From: Micromonospora parastrephiae
GTDB taxonomy: Bacteria > Actinomycetota > Actinomycetes > Mycobacteriales > Micromonosporaceae
NCBI RefSeq assembly: GCF_016802865.1
Contig: NZ_JAEVHM010000025.1
Span: 1 to 47,708 of the forward strand
Length of the DNA stretch: 47,708 nt
Direction of reading: 5' to 3'
The position numbers and the translations under genes were made by a program. The notes under the pieces are model-generated. The model saw only the letters and a list, made by a program, of their open reading frames with translations, was not told where the DNA came from and searched no databases. Positions 27,127 through 35,691 of this stretch are shown piece by piece; the stretch's first letter is position 1, and every line of letters begins with the position of its first letter.

Positions 27127-28728
27127 ATGTCGCAGTCCCCTCTGACGCTGCCGCGTCGTCACTTCCTCGCCCTGGGAGGCGTCGCCGCCGGCGCGGCGAT
27201 GCTCGGCGCCGAGCCCGCCTCGGCGAGCTCCGACGTCCCGGACGACCGGATCACCCTGCCGGGCTACGCGTTCACGCTCGGTGTCGCGTCCGGTGACCCG
27301 TCGCCCGACGGTGTCGTGCTCTGGACCCGCCTGGCACCGGACCCGCTCGCTCTCGACGGGTTGGGGGGCATGCCCGAGCGTGCCGTCAGCGTGCGGTGGG
27401 AGGTGGCGGAGGACGAGAAGTTCCGCCGGATCGTGCGTCGTGGCGTGGAGCGTGCCACGGCGGCGTGGGCGCACTCGGTGCACGCCGAGGTGCACGGCCT
27501 GCGGCCGGACCGCGTGTACTGGTACCGGTTCCGTGTCGCGGGCCAGGTCAGCCCCGTGGGCCGTACCCGGACGGCGCCGCGCCCGGGGACCGCCCTGCGG
27601 TCGTTCACCTTCGCGTTCGCGAGCTGCCAGGCCTACACCGACGGCTACTTCACCGCGTACGAGCACATGGCCCGGGAGGACCTGGACCTCGTGGTCCACC
27701 TCGGCGACTACATCTACGAGGGCGGCGGCGCGGGCACGATCGGCCGCGCGCACCTTCCGGCGGCGGAGACGTTCTCCCTGACCGACTACCGGATCCGGTA
27801 CTCGCAGTACAAACTCGACCCGGCGTTGCAGGCCGCGCACCGGGCCGCGCCGTGGGTGGTCGCACCGGACGACCACGACGTCGAGAACAACTGGGCCGGC
27901 GACCACTCGCAGCCGGACACCGAGCCGGACCAGGACCCGGCCGTGTTCCGGCTGCGCCGGGCCGCCGCCTACCAGGCGTACTACGAGAATTTGCCGCTGC
28001 GCCGCTCGTCGATGCCCCGGGGTCCGGAGATGCAGGTCTACCGGCGTCTGACGTTCGGCGATCTGCTCCAGCTCGACGTCCTCGACACCCGCCGGTTCCG
28101 GGACCAGCAGCTCACCGACCAGTCGCTGCGCTGGGACCCGAACCGGCAGATGCTCGGTGCCCAGCAGGAGGCCTGGCTGTTGGCGGGCCTCGGCGCGTCC
28201 ACGGCCCGGTGGAACGTGCTCGGCAACCAGGTGTTCGCGATGGAGGCCGACCACACCGACGGCGCGCCCGAGACGTTCGGCATGGACACCTGGGACGGGT
28301 ACGCGGCGGCGCGTCAGCGGCTCTTCGACGGGCTGGCGCAGCGCAACGTCGACAACTTCCTCGTGATCACCGGCGACGCGCACCGGAGCGTGGCCGCCGA
28401 TCTCAAACTGGACTTCTCCGACCCGGCCTCCCGCACGATCGGCACCGAGTTCCTCGGGACGGCGATCAGCTCGGGCGGCAACGGGCAGGACATGGACGCG
28501 CTCGGCGTGACCTGGCTGGCCGAGAACCCGCACATGAAGTTCCACAACTCCCAGCGTGGGTACCAGGTCTGCCACCTCGGTCGCCAGGAGATGCGCACCG
28601 ACTACCGCGTCGTGCCGTTCGTAAACGCGCCGGGCGCTTTGATCACGACGCGGGCCAGCGTCCACGTGCAGAACGGCCGGCCCGGGGTCGCGCACGTGAC
28701 GTCGGCGCCACCTGATGCGGGCGTTTAG
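27127..28728 (+). CDS. phoD: Tat-exported PhoD-type alkaline phosphatase/phosphodiesterase
   Basis: A 533-residue secreted metallophosphatase. The N-terminus RRHFLALGGVAAGAAMLG is a twin-arginine signal. A PhoD N-terminal fibronectin-like domain (FTLGVASGDPSPDGVVLWTRL) precedes the catalytic domain with metal-site motifs FAFASCQAY, VVHLGDYIYE, VAPDDHDVENNW and VITGDAHRS. ATG at 27127 is behind GGAAGG. It would free phosphate from extracellular phosphodiesters or monoesters. I see no clear PHO box (GTTCACC repeats) in the 290-bp leader; the palindromic element there is the only candidate control site. Confidence 0.93.
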   Translation: MSQSPLTLPRRHFLALGGVAAGAAMLGAEPASASSDVPDDRITLPGYAFTLGVASGDPSPDGVVLWTRLAPDPLALDGLGGMPERAVSVRWEVAEDEKFRRIVRRGVERATAAWAHSVHAEVHGLRPDRVYWYRFRVAGQVSPVGRTRTAPRPGTALRSFTFAFASCQAYTDGYFTAYEHMAREDLDLVVHLGDYIYEGGGAGTIGRAHLPAAETFSLTDYRIRYSQYKLDPALQAAHRAAPWVVAPDDHDVENNWAGDHSQPDTEPDQDPAVFRLRRAAAYQAYYENLPLRRSSMPRGPEMQVYRRLTFGDLLQLDVLDTRRFRDQQLTDQSLRWDPNRQMLGAQQEAWLLAGLGASTARWNVLGNQVFAMEADHTDGAPETFGMDTWDGYAAARQRLFDGLAQRNVDNFLVITGDAHRSVAADLKLDFSDPASRTIGTEFLGTAISSGGNGQDMDALGVTWLAENPHMKFHNSQRGYQVCHLGRQEMRTDYRVVPFVNAPGALITTRASVHVQNGRPGVAHVTSAPPDAGV

Positions 28729-28830
28729 GGCCGTTACCGCACCTCCACCAACGGCCAGGACCCATGCTGCACGGGGGAGAGGAGCCGCGTCGGCCCGCAG
28801 CAGGGGTGTCCGAGCCCGGAGGGACTGATC

Positions 28831-30048
28831 ATGTCCAACGCCAGCCGCGCCGATGGCGTAGGGGCGCGGTCGGGTTCCACGTCCGGGGCGGTGCGGGTCG
28901 CGTTCGCCTTCTGGATCACGCTCGTGGGCACCACGGTGCCGACCCCGCTCTACCCGCTCTACGAGCTGGAGTTCGGCTTCTCGTCGTTGACCGTGACCGT
29001 GGTCTACGCGCTGTACGCGCTGGGCGTGGTCATCGGGTTGCTGGTCTTCGGCCGGCTCTCCGACCAGATCGGCCGGCGTCCGGTCATCCTGACCGCGCTC
29101 GTTCTGTCCGTCGCCGCCGACGCCGTCTTCCTGTTCGCCGTGGACCTCGCGATGATCATCGTGGGCCGGGTGCTGGCCGGCCTCTCCGCCGCACTGATCA
29201 TCGGAGCGGCGACCGCGGCGCTGGCGGAGCTGATCGACCCCCGGCACCCCAGACGTGCCGCCACCGTTTCGATCTTCGCGAACCTGGGCGGTCTCGCCGC
29301 CGGCACCCTGCTGGCCGGAATCGTGTCGGACGTGGCGCCCGATCCACTCCGGCTGCCCTGGGCCATCGTGCTGATCCTGGCGGTGAGCGCGATCGTCGCG
29401 TTGCGCGGCGTACCGGAGACGGTGCGGGAGCGGTCGCCGGTGACGGTGCGGGTTCAGCGGCTGCACGTGCCATCGAACATCCGCGGTGACTTCATCCGAG
29501 CGGCGATCACCAGCGGTGCGGGCTTCGCGGCTCTCGGAGTGCTCACCTCGGTGACCGGGTTGTTCCTCGGCATGGTTCTGCACGAGAGCTCGCACACGCT
29601 GGCCGCGTTGGTGGTCTTCCTGGCCTTCACCGGCGCCGCCTTCGGTCAGCTGCTGACCCGCGTGCTGTCGTCGCGCGCCGCGCTGGCCTGCGCCTGCGTC
29701 GGTCTGATCGTGGGCGCCGCCCTGCTCGCGTTCAGCATGTGGATGGCGGTGCTGGCGGCGCTGGCGATCAGCGCGACGATCACCGGGGTCGCCGCCGGGG
29801 TGGCGGTCGGCGACGGCATCGCGACGATCACGATGAGGACCGCTCCACAGCATCAGGCCGAGGCGGTGTCGACCTTCTTCGCCATCCTGTTCACCATGCT
29901 CGGCGTGCCCGCGGTCGGGGTCGGGCTGCTGATCCAGGCGACCGGTCTGCGTCCCGCTGGTGAGATCTTCAGTGGCGTGGTGGCGGTGCTCGCGCTGGGC
30001 GTCCTGCTCAGCCTCCTGCGCGGTGGCCAGACCCGATCCGCGAGCTGA
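28831..30048 (+). CDS. MFS transporter
   Basis: A 405-residue, 12-helix major facilitator. Motif A is GRLSDQIGRRPV between helices 2 and 3, and GRVLAGLSAALIIGAATAAL fits helices 4-5. The start ATG at 28831 follows GGAGGG. Substrate unknown; its size and sequence resemble drug- or sugar-efflux types. It stands 102 bp after phoD and may be read through from it, though no functional link is evident. Confidence 0.88.
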   Translation: MSNASRADGVGARSGSTSGAVRVAFAFWITLVGTTVPTPLYPLYELEFGFSSLTVTVVYALYALGVVIGLLVFGRLSDQIGRRPVILTALVLSVAADAVFLFAVDLAMIIVGRVLAGLSAALIIGAATAALAELIDPRHPRRAATVSIFANLGGLAAGTLLAGIVSDVAPDPLRLPWAIVLILAVSAIVALRGVPETVRERSPVTVRVQRLHVPSNIRGDFIRAAITSGAGFAALGVLTSVTGLFLGMVLHESSHTLAALVVFLAFTGAAFGQLLTRVLSSRAALACACVGLIVGAALLAFSMWMAVLAALAISATITGVAAGVAVGDGIATITMRTAPQHQAEAVSTFFAILFTMLGVPAVGVGLLIQATGLRPAGEIFSGVVAVLALGVLLSLLRGGQTRSAS

Positions 30049-30116
30049 TCCAGGTCCGGTCGCCCAGGGCACGGGGGTGCCCGGAAAGCCCTTCACGGAG
30101 GTCTTGCGGCGGTCAT

Positions 30117-30131
30117 CGTATACAACATACG
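30117..30131. promoter_or_regulatory. Candidate GntR/FCD operator before the peptide ABC operon
   Basis: CGTAT-ACAAC-ATACG is a perfect palindrome with a 5-bp centre, 31 bp before the substrate-binding-protein start. It shares GTATAC with the site in front of the operon's GntR gene (38190-38195). Assignment to that regulator is inference. Confidence 0.6.
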
Positions 30132-30162
30132 CTCCCCGAATCGCCCACTCGAGGAGCTCTCC

Positions 30163-31827
30163 ATGACGAACCTCTCCGTCAGCGAAACGAGCCGTGCACT
30201 CCGGGCCGCTGTGGCGGCGGTCGCTGTTGCCTGCGCGGTCGTCGCCTGCTCACCGGTGTCGGACAGCGGGGGCGGCACCCAGTCCGGCGACAACCAGTCG
30301 GCGGGCCAGGACTCCTTCGGTGCGCCGGCCGACCCCGCCGCCGTGAAGCAGGGCGGAAAGCTGGTCATCGCCCTCTCCGCGGAGCCCGACGCGCTGGACC
30401 CGACACTCTCGCGCAGCCTCTATTCCCGGTACGTCTTCCAGGCCATGTGCCAGAAGCTCTACGACATTGACGAGCGGGCGCAGGTCGTACCGCAGTTGGC
30501 GACCGCCCTGCCCACGACGAGCGGTGACGGCCGGACGGTCACGATCCCGCTGCGCCAGGGCGTGCGCTTCGCGGACGGCACCCCGTTCGACTCCGCCGCG
30601 GTGAAGGCCACCCTGCAACGACACCTCACCAACGCCCGATCGGCACGCAAGAGCGAACTCGGTCCCATCGACGGCGTCGACACCCCCGACGCGCAGACCG
30701 TCGTCCTGCGGCTGAAGCAGCCGTTCGCGCCCCTGCTCGGCGCCCTCGCCGACCGCGCCGGCATGATCATGAGCAGCAGGGCGCTACAGAGCCTGGGCGA
30801 CGACTTCGCGTCGGCGCCGGTCTGCGTCGGCCCCTTCAAGTTCGCCAAGCGGGTGCCCCAGAACTCGATCGACGTGGTGCGGGACCCCAACTACTACGAG
30901 GCCGACAAGGTCCACCTCGACGCGATCTCGTGGCGGATCCTCAGCGACGCGAGCATCCGGGCCGCCAACCTGCGCTCCGGTGACGCCCAGGTCGCCGACA
31001 CCGTCTCCACCCAGGACGTCGCCTCCCTGCGGCAGGACTCCTCGGTCTCGGTCCTGCAGTCGCAGTCCCTCGGCTACCAGGGCCTCACCATCAACGTCGG
31101 CAACGTCGACGGGGTGCGTACCCCGCCCAAGCCGATCAACCGCCCCCTCGCCCAGGACGCCAAGGTCCGGCAGGCCTTCGAGCACGCCATCGACCGCAAG
31201 GCATTGGTCGACGCCGTCTTCAACGGAGTCCACACCGTCGCCTGTTCACCGATCTCGCCCGCCAGCCCGTTCTCGTCAGCCGAGGCGCAGACCTGCCCGG
31301 CGCACGACCCCGGCAAGGCCAAGCAACTGCTCGCCGAGGCGGGCGTGCAGACGCCGTACACCGTCACGATGCTCGCGTCGAACACGCCGGACTCGCTGCG
31401 CCTCGCGCAGGCACTCCAGGCCATGGTCAAGGACGGCGGCTTCGATCTGAAGATCAACCCGGTGGAGTACTCGTCCCTGCTCGACGAGCAGGACCGGGGC
31501 AACTTCGAGCTGCTGCAACTGGGGTGGAGCGGGCGGATCGACCCGGACGCCAACATCACCAACTTCGTCGGGACCGGCGCGAGCCAGAACGTCGCCGGCT
31601 ACAGCAACCCCCAGCTCGACACGCTGCTGGCCCAGGCCCGGCAGGCCGGCGACGTCGAGGAGCGCAAGAAGCTGTACGGGCAGGCGGTCACGCTGCTCCA
31701 GCAGGACGACGCGCTGATCTACCTGTACCGGCAGCGCAACCTGACCGCCGTCGCCAAGCAGATCCAGGGCCTGCAGGTCTTCCCGGACGGCGTGATCCGT
31801 GCGGCGTTCGCCGGCTACACCAGGTAG
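30163..31827 (+). CDS. Peptide ABC transporter substrate-binding lipoprotein (family 5)
   Basis: A 554-residue DppA/OppA-like receptor. A signal sequence ends in the lipobox AVVAC followed by Ser, so it is anchored to the outer face of the membrane. The family 5 signature lies after GGKLVIALSAEPDALDPTLS, with RQGVRFADGTPFDSAAVKAT and QAFEHAIDRKALVDAVFNG. ATG at 30163 has GAGGAG upstream. It is the first of six genes with 6-bp gaps or 4-bp overlaps. The linked gamma-glutamyltransferase suggests gamma-glutamyl peptides or glutathione-like substrates. Confidence 0.93.
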   Translation: MTNLSVSETSRALRAAVAAVAVACAVVACSPVSDSGGGTQSGDNQSAGQDSFGAPADPAAVKQGGKLVIALSAEPDALDPTLSRSLYSRYVFQAMCQKLYDIDERAQVVPQLATALPTTSGDGRTVTIPLRQGVRFADGTPFDSAAVKATLQRHLTNARSARKSELGPIDGVDTPDAQTVVLRLKQPFAPLLGALADRAGMIMSSRALQSLGDDFASAPVCVGPFKFAKRVPQNSIDVVRDPNYYEADKVHLDAISWRILSDASIRAANLRSGDAQVADTVSTQDVASLRQDSSVSVLQSQSLGYQGLTINVGNVDGVRTPPKPINRPLAQDAKVRQAFEHAIDRKALVDAVFNGVHTVACSPISPASPFSSAEAQTCPAHDPGKAKQLLAEAGVQTPYTVTMLASNTPDSLRLAQALQAMVKDGGFDLKINPVEYSSLLDEQDRGNFELLQLGWSGRIDPDANITNFVGTGASQNVAGYSNPQLDTLLAQARQAGDVEERKKLYGQAVTLLQQDDALIYLYRQRNLTAVAKQIQGLQVFPDGVIRAAFAGYTR

Positions 31828-31833
31828 GTCGCC

Positions 31834-32790
31834 GTGGCCCGGTATCTGCTCACCCGCGCCTGGCAGTCGGCGCTCACCCTGCTGCTGTCGACGATCGTGG
31901 TGTTCGTCGGTGTGCGGGCGCTCCCCGGTGACCCGGCCCTCGCCCTGGCGGGGGAGGACCGGTCGCCGGAGGCGCTGGACGCCATCCGCCGGCACTACGG
32001 CCTGGACCAACCGCTGCCGGTCCAGTTCGCGCAGTACGTGGAACGTGTGGCGCAGGGCGACTTCGGGGTGTCGATCCGGACCGGCACGCCGGTCTCGTCG
32101 ATGCTCACCACCGCCCTGCCGGTGACCGTCGAGCTGTCCGTCCTGGCGATCGTCATCGCCTCGGTGCTGGGCATCGGCGCCGGGGTGCTCGCGGCGGTCC
32201 GTCGTGGCCGCCCGGCGGAGTGGTTCGCCAACGCGCTCGCCCTGATCGGGCTGTCGGTGCCGCACTTCTGGCTCGGGTTGCTCGCGATCCTCTACCTGTC
32301 GGTGGCGACCGGCCTGTTCCCCGCCTCCGGGTTCGTGCCGTTGCTGGAGGACCCGGTCGACAACCTGCACCACATCGTCCTGCCGGCGGTGATCCTCGGC
32401 ACCGGCCTGGCCGCCATCATCATGCGGCAGACCCGTTCGGCGATGCTCGACTCGCTCTCCTCGGACTACGTACGGACGGCGAAGGCGAAGGGCCTGCGCC
32501 CCCGTGCCGTCGTCACCCGGCACGCGCTGCGCAACAGCCTGATCGTGGTGGTGACCGTCGTGGGCCTGCAACTGGGAGGGCTGATCTCGGGCGCGGTCGT
32601 CACCGAGCAGATCTTCGGACTGCCGGGCTTCGGCAAGATGACCATCGACGCGGTGTTCCAGCGCGACTATCCGGTGATCCAGGCCGTCGTCCTGCTCACC
32701 GCCGCCGCCTACATCGTGATCAATTTCTTCGTGGACCTGCTCTACTCCGTCATCGACCCCCGTATCCGGGTGACGGGAGATCCGGCATGA
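31834..32790 (+). CDS. Peptide ABC transporter permease, DppB type
   Basis: A 318-residue inner-membrane permease with six helices. The EAA loop reads DYVRTAKAKGLRPRAVVTRHALRN, and the N-terminus YLLTRAWQSALTLLLSTIVVFV is typical. GTG at 31834 starts 6 bp after the receptor gene. It pairs with the following DppC-like permease. Its stop overlaps that gene by ATGA. Confidence 0.93.
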   Translation: MARYLLTRAWQSALTLLLSTIVVFVGVRALPGDPALALAGEDRSPEALDAIRRHYGLDQPLPVQFAQYVERVAQGDFGVSIRTGTPVSSMLTTALPVTVELSVLAIVIASVLGIGAGVLAAVRRGRPAEWFANALALIGLSVPHFWLGLLAILYLSVATGLFPASGFVPLLEDPVDNLHHIVLPAVILGTGLAAIIMRQTRSAMLDSLSSDYVRTAKAKGLRPRAVVTRHALRNSLIVVVTVVGLQLGGLISGAVVTEQIFGLPGFGKMTIDAVFQRDYPVIQAVVLLTAAAYIVINFFVDLLYSVIDPRIRVTGDPA

Positions 32791-33674
32791 CCGTCCTCAC
32801 CGTACCGATGGCGGAAACCGGCACGGCCGGCATCACCCGCCGGACGCGCGTCCTGCGCCGGCTACGACGCAACCCGCTCGCCGTCGTGAGCTTCGTCGTG
32901 CTCGCTCTCGCGGCCGTCGTCGCGCTGCTCTCGCCGTGGCTCGCCCCCTACTCCGTCGACCAGACCGACTTCGCCCGTACGCTCGCACCTCCCGGGAGCG
33001 CCGGTCACCTGCTCGGCACCGACGACCTGGGGCGTGATGTCCTGTCCCGGATCATGCTCGGGGCGCGGGCGTCGTTGCAGGTGGGGCTCCTGGCGGTGGC
33101 CACCTCGCTGGTCATCGGTGTGCCCCTCGGGCTCGCCGCCGGCTACTTCCGGGCCTGGGACGCGGTGATCTCGCGCTTCACCGACCTGCTGCTCGCGTTT
33201 CCGTTCCTGATCATGGCGGTGGGGTTGGCGGCCATCCGGGGCGCCAGCCTCGGCAACGCCGCCGTGGCCATCGGCATCGCCCAGATCCCCGGGGTGATCC
33301 GGGTGGTGCGGTCGGACACGCTGCGCCTCAAGTCGCTGGACTTCGTCGCGGCGGCCGTCGTGGACGGCGCGAGTGACCTGTGGGTCCTCGCCCGGCACAT
33401 CCTGCCGAACGCGACGTCGGTGATCCTCGTGCAGGCCACCGTCGCGATCCCGGCGGCGATCCTCGGCGAGGCGGTGCTCTCCTTCCTCGGCCTCGGCATC
33501 CAGCCCCCGGCCCCCAGCCTGGGCACCATGCTTGCCACCGCCCAGCAGTTCGCCGCCCGCGCGCCGTGGGCCGCCGTCCTCCCCGGTGTCGTGATCATGG
33601 GTTTGGCGCTGGCGTTCAACGTCTTCGGTGACGCCCTGCGGGACGCCCTCGACCCGAAGGGAGACCGGCGATGA
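32787..33674 (+). CDS. Peptide ABC transporter permease, DppC type
   Basis: A 295-residue permease. The N-terminal DppC signature RRLRRNPLAVVSFVVLALAA precedes the outer loop HLLGTDDLGRDVLSRIMLGAR, and the EAA region is VAAAVVDGASDLWVLARHILPN. ATG overlaps the upstream stop by four bases, and its own stop overlaps the next ATG the same way, so stoichiometric coupled translation is likely. Confidence 0.93.
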   Translation: MTVLTVPMAETGTAGITRRTRVLRRLRRNPLAVVSFVVLALAAVVALLSPWLAPYSVDQTDFARTLAPPGSAGHLLGTDDLGRDVLSRIMLGARASLQVGLLAVATSLVIGVPLGLAAGYFRAWDAVISRFTDLLLAFPFLIMAVGLAAIRGASLGNAAVAIGIAQIPGVIRVVRSDTLRLKSLDFVAAAVVDGASDLWVLARHILPNATSVILVQATVAIPAAILGEAVLSFLGLGIQPPAPSLGTMLATAQQFAARAPWAAVLPGVVIMGLALAFNVFGDALRDALDPKGDRR

Positions 33675-34693
33675 CCACGGCCGCCGCAAGCACCGCCGCG
33701 ATCGTCCTGGAGATGCGCGATCTGTCGGTCTCGTTCCCGACCGAGACGGGCACCGTCTCGGCGGTCGACGGGGTCAGTCTGGACCTCGCAGCCGGGGAGA
33801 TCGTCGGAATGGTGGGCGAGTCGGGCTGCGGAAAAAGCGTCACCGGCATGAGCATCGCCGGCCTGCTCCCGGGCAGCGCCCGGGTATCCGGTTCAGTGCG
33901 CCTGAACGGCACCGAGCTGGTCGGCGCCCGCGAGTCCGCCTTACGCCGGGTCCGCGGACGGGAGATCGCCTACATCTTCCAGGAGCCGATGACGTCGCTG
34001 AACCCGGTGCTCACCGTCGGCCGGCAGATCGGGGAGGTGCTCCAGATCCACGAGCGGATGTCCCGGCGGGCCGCTCGCGTCCGCGCGATCGACCTGCTGA
34101 CACTCGTCGGGATCCCGTCCGCGGCGCACCGCGTCGACGCCTATCCCCACCAGCTGTCCGGAGGCATGCGGCAACGGGTCATGATCGCGATGGCGGTGGC
34201 CTGTGGCCCGAAGGTGCTGGTGGCCGACGAACCCACCACCGCGTTGGACGTCACGGTCCAGGCGGGCATCCTCCAGGTCCTGCGGGATCTGCGCGACCGG
34301 CTCGGCACGAGCATCCTCATCATCACGCACGACCTCGGCGTGATCGCCGACATCGCCGACCGCGTCGTCGTCATGTACGCCGGCCGCGTGGTGGAACGGG
34401 CCCCGATCACCGACCTGTTCGCGCATCCGTACCACCGCTACACCGCCGGCCTCCTGTCGGCGTCACCGAAGCCGGGGCGGCACGCCAGCACCACCCGGTT
34501 GGCGGAGATCCCCGGTCTGGTGCCCGTCCTGTCGACCCAGCCGGACGCGTGCACGTTCGCCGACCGCTGCCCGGCGGCCGACGCGCGGTGCCGCGACTCC
34601 GCGCCGCCTTTGGAGGTGGCGAGGGGAGGGCCGGACCACCTGGCGGCGTGCTGGCACCCCTGCGCGACGCAAACCCAGGAGGCGAACCGATGA
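33671..34693 (+). CDS. Peptide ABC transporter ATPase, DppD type
   Basis: A 340-residue ATP-binding subunit. Walker A is [11 protein letters not shown], the Q-loop [11 protein letters not shown], the signature LSGGMRQRV, Walker [13 protein letters not shown] and the switch His in IITHDLG. The C-terminal oligopeptide-transporter extension contains [14 protein letters not shown], a Cys cluster typical of DppD/OppD. It forms the heterodimeric motor with the next gene, with which it overlaps by ATGA. Confidence 0.94.
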   Translation: MTTAAASTAAIVLEMRDLSVSFPTETGTVSAVDGVSLDLAAGEIVGMVGESGCGKSVTGMSIAGLLPGSARVSGSVRLNGTELVGARESALRRVRGREIAYIFQEPMTSLNPVLTVGRQIGEVLQIHERMSRRAARVRAIDLLTLVGIPSAAHRVDAYPHQLSGGMRQRVMIAMAVACGPKVLVADEPTTALDVTVQAGILQVLRDLRDRLGTSILIITHDLGVIADIADRVVVMYAGRVVERAPITDLFAHPYHRYTAGLLSASPKPGRHASTTRLAEIPGLVPVLSTQPDACTFADRCPAADARCRDSAPPLEVARGGPDHLAACWHPCATQTQEANR

Positions 34694-35691
34694 CGTCGCA
34701 GCCGAACGCCCTGGAGATCGAGGACCTGGTGATGCACTTCGGTCCGGTGCGCGCCGTGGACGGGGTGTCCCTCACCATCGCCGCAGGGCGGGTAACGGCT
34801 CTGGTGGGGGAGAGCGGTTCCGGAAAGTCGACAGTCGGCCGGTGCGTGGTACGCCTCGTCGAACCGACCGCGGGCGTGGTCAGGATCGCCGGGACGGACG
34901 TCACCCACCTGTCCCGACGACAGTTGCGTCCGCACCGCGACGCGGTGTCGATCGTCTTCCAGGACCCGGCCGCCTCACTGGACCCGCGCATGCTGGTGGG
35001 CGAGATCGTGGCCGAGCCACTGCGGCTGGCCGGTAGGCGCGTCCCGCGGCGCGAGCGGGAGGCCCGCGTCGCTCCGCAACTCGAGCGGGTGGGCCTGCGC
35101 GCCGAGGTGGCGCGCCGTTACCCCCATGAGCTCTCCGGCGGGCAACGCCAGCGGGTCAGCATCGCGCGGGCCCTGGTCTCCGAGCCGATGCTGCTCATCG
35201 CGGACGAACCCACCAGCGCGCTCGACGTGTCCGTGCAGGCGTCGGTGCTCAACCTCCTCGCCGACCTGCAACGCGACATCGGATTCGCCTGCCTGTTCAT
35301 CACCCACGACCTGTCCGCGGTCGAGTACCTGGCCGACGACATCGCCGTCATGTACCTGGGCCAGCTCGTCGAGAAGGGCTCCCGCGAGCGGATCTTCGCC
35401 CGGCCCGCCCACCCCTACACGCAGGCACTGCTGGCGGCGGCGCCGGTGGCCGACCCGGTACGCCAGCGGCAGCGTCAGCCGGTGCTGCTCGGCGACGACC
35501 TGCCGTCCGCGCTGGACCCTCCGTCCGGTTGCCGCTTCCGGACCCGGTGCCCGCTCGCGTTCGACAGGTGCGCGACCGAGGTGCCGCGACAGGTGCCGAT
35601 CGGCGACGGTATGGCAGCCTGCCACCTGGTCCAGCCGGACGGTACCGGCCCCGACGTCCGCACCGCAGACCCCAGTGAGGTGTTGTCATGA
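34690..35691 (+). CDS. Peptide ABC transporter ATPase, DppF type
   Basis: A 333-residue second ATPase: Walker A GESGSGKSTVG, Q-loop VFQDPAASLDPR, signature LSGGQRQRV, Walker B LLIADEPTSALD, switch FITHDLS. The C-terminal extension carries CRFRTRCPLAFDRC. Overlaps of four bases join it to both neighbours. It powers uptake together with the DppD-type subunit. Confidence 0.94.
   Translation: MTSQPNALEIEDLVMHFGPVRAVDGVSLTIAAGRVTALVGESGSGKSTVGRCVVRLVEPTAGVVRIAGTDVTHLSRRQLRPHRDAVSIVFQDPAASLDPRMLVGEIVAEPLRLAGRRVPRREREARVAPQLERVGLRAEVARRYPHELSGGQRQRVSIARALVSEPMLLIADEPTSALDVSVQASVLNLLADLQRDIGFACLFITHDLSAVEYLADDIAVMYLGQLVEKGSRERIFARPAHPYTQALLAAAPVADPVRQRQRQPVLLGDDLPSALDPPSGCRFRTRCPLAFDRCATEVPRQVPIGDGMAACHLVQPDGTGPDVRTADPSEVLS

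Noticed and set aside
27079..30096. 1005-codon minus-strand open frame opposite phoD and the MFS gene
   Set aside because: Composition is that of an antisense shadow, with repeated Arg/Gly/His/Gln. Both plus-strand genes have strong family motifs and ribosome sites.
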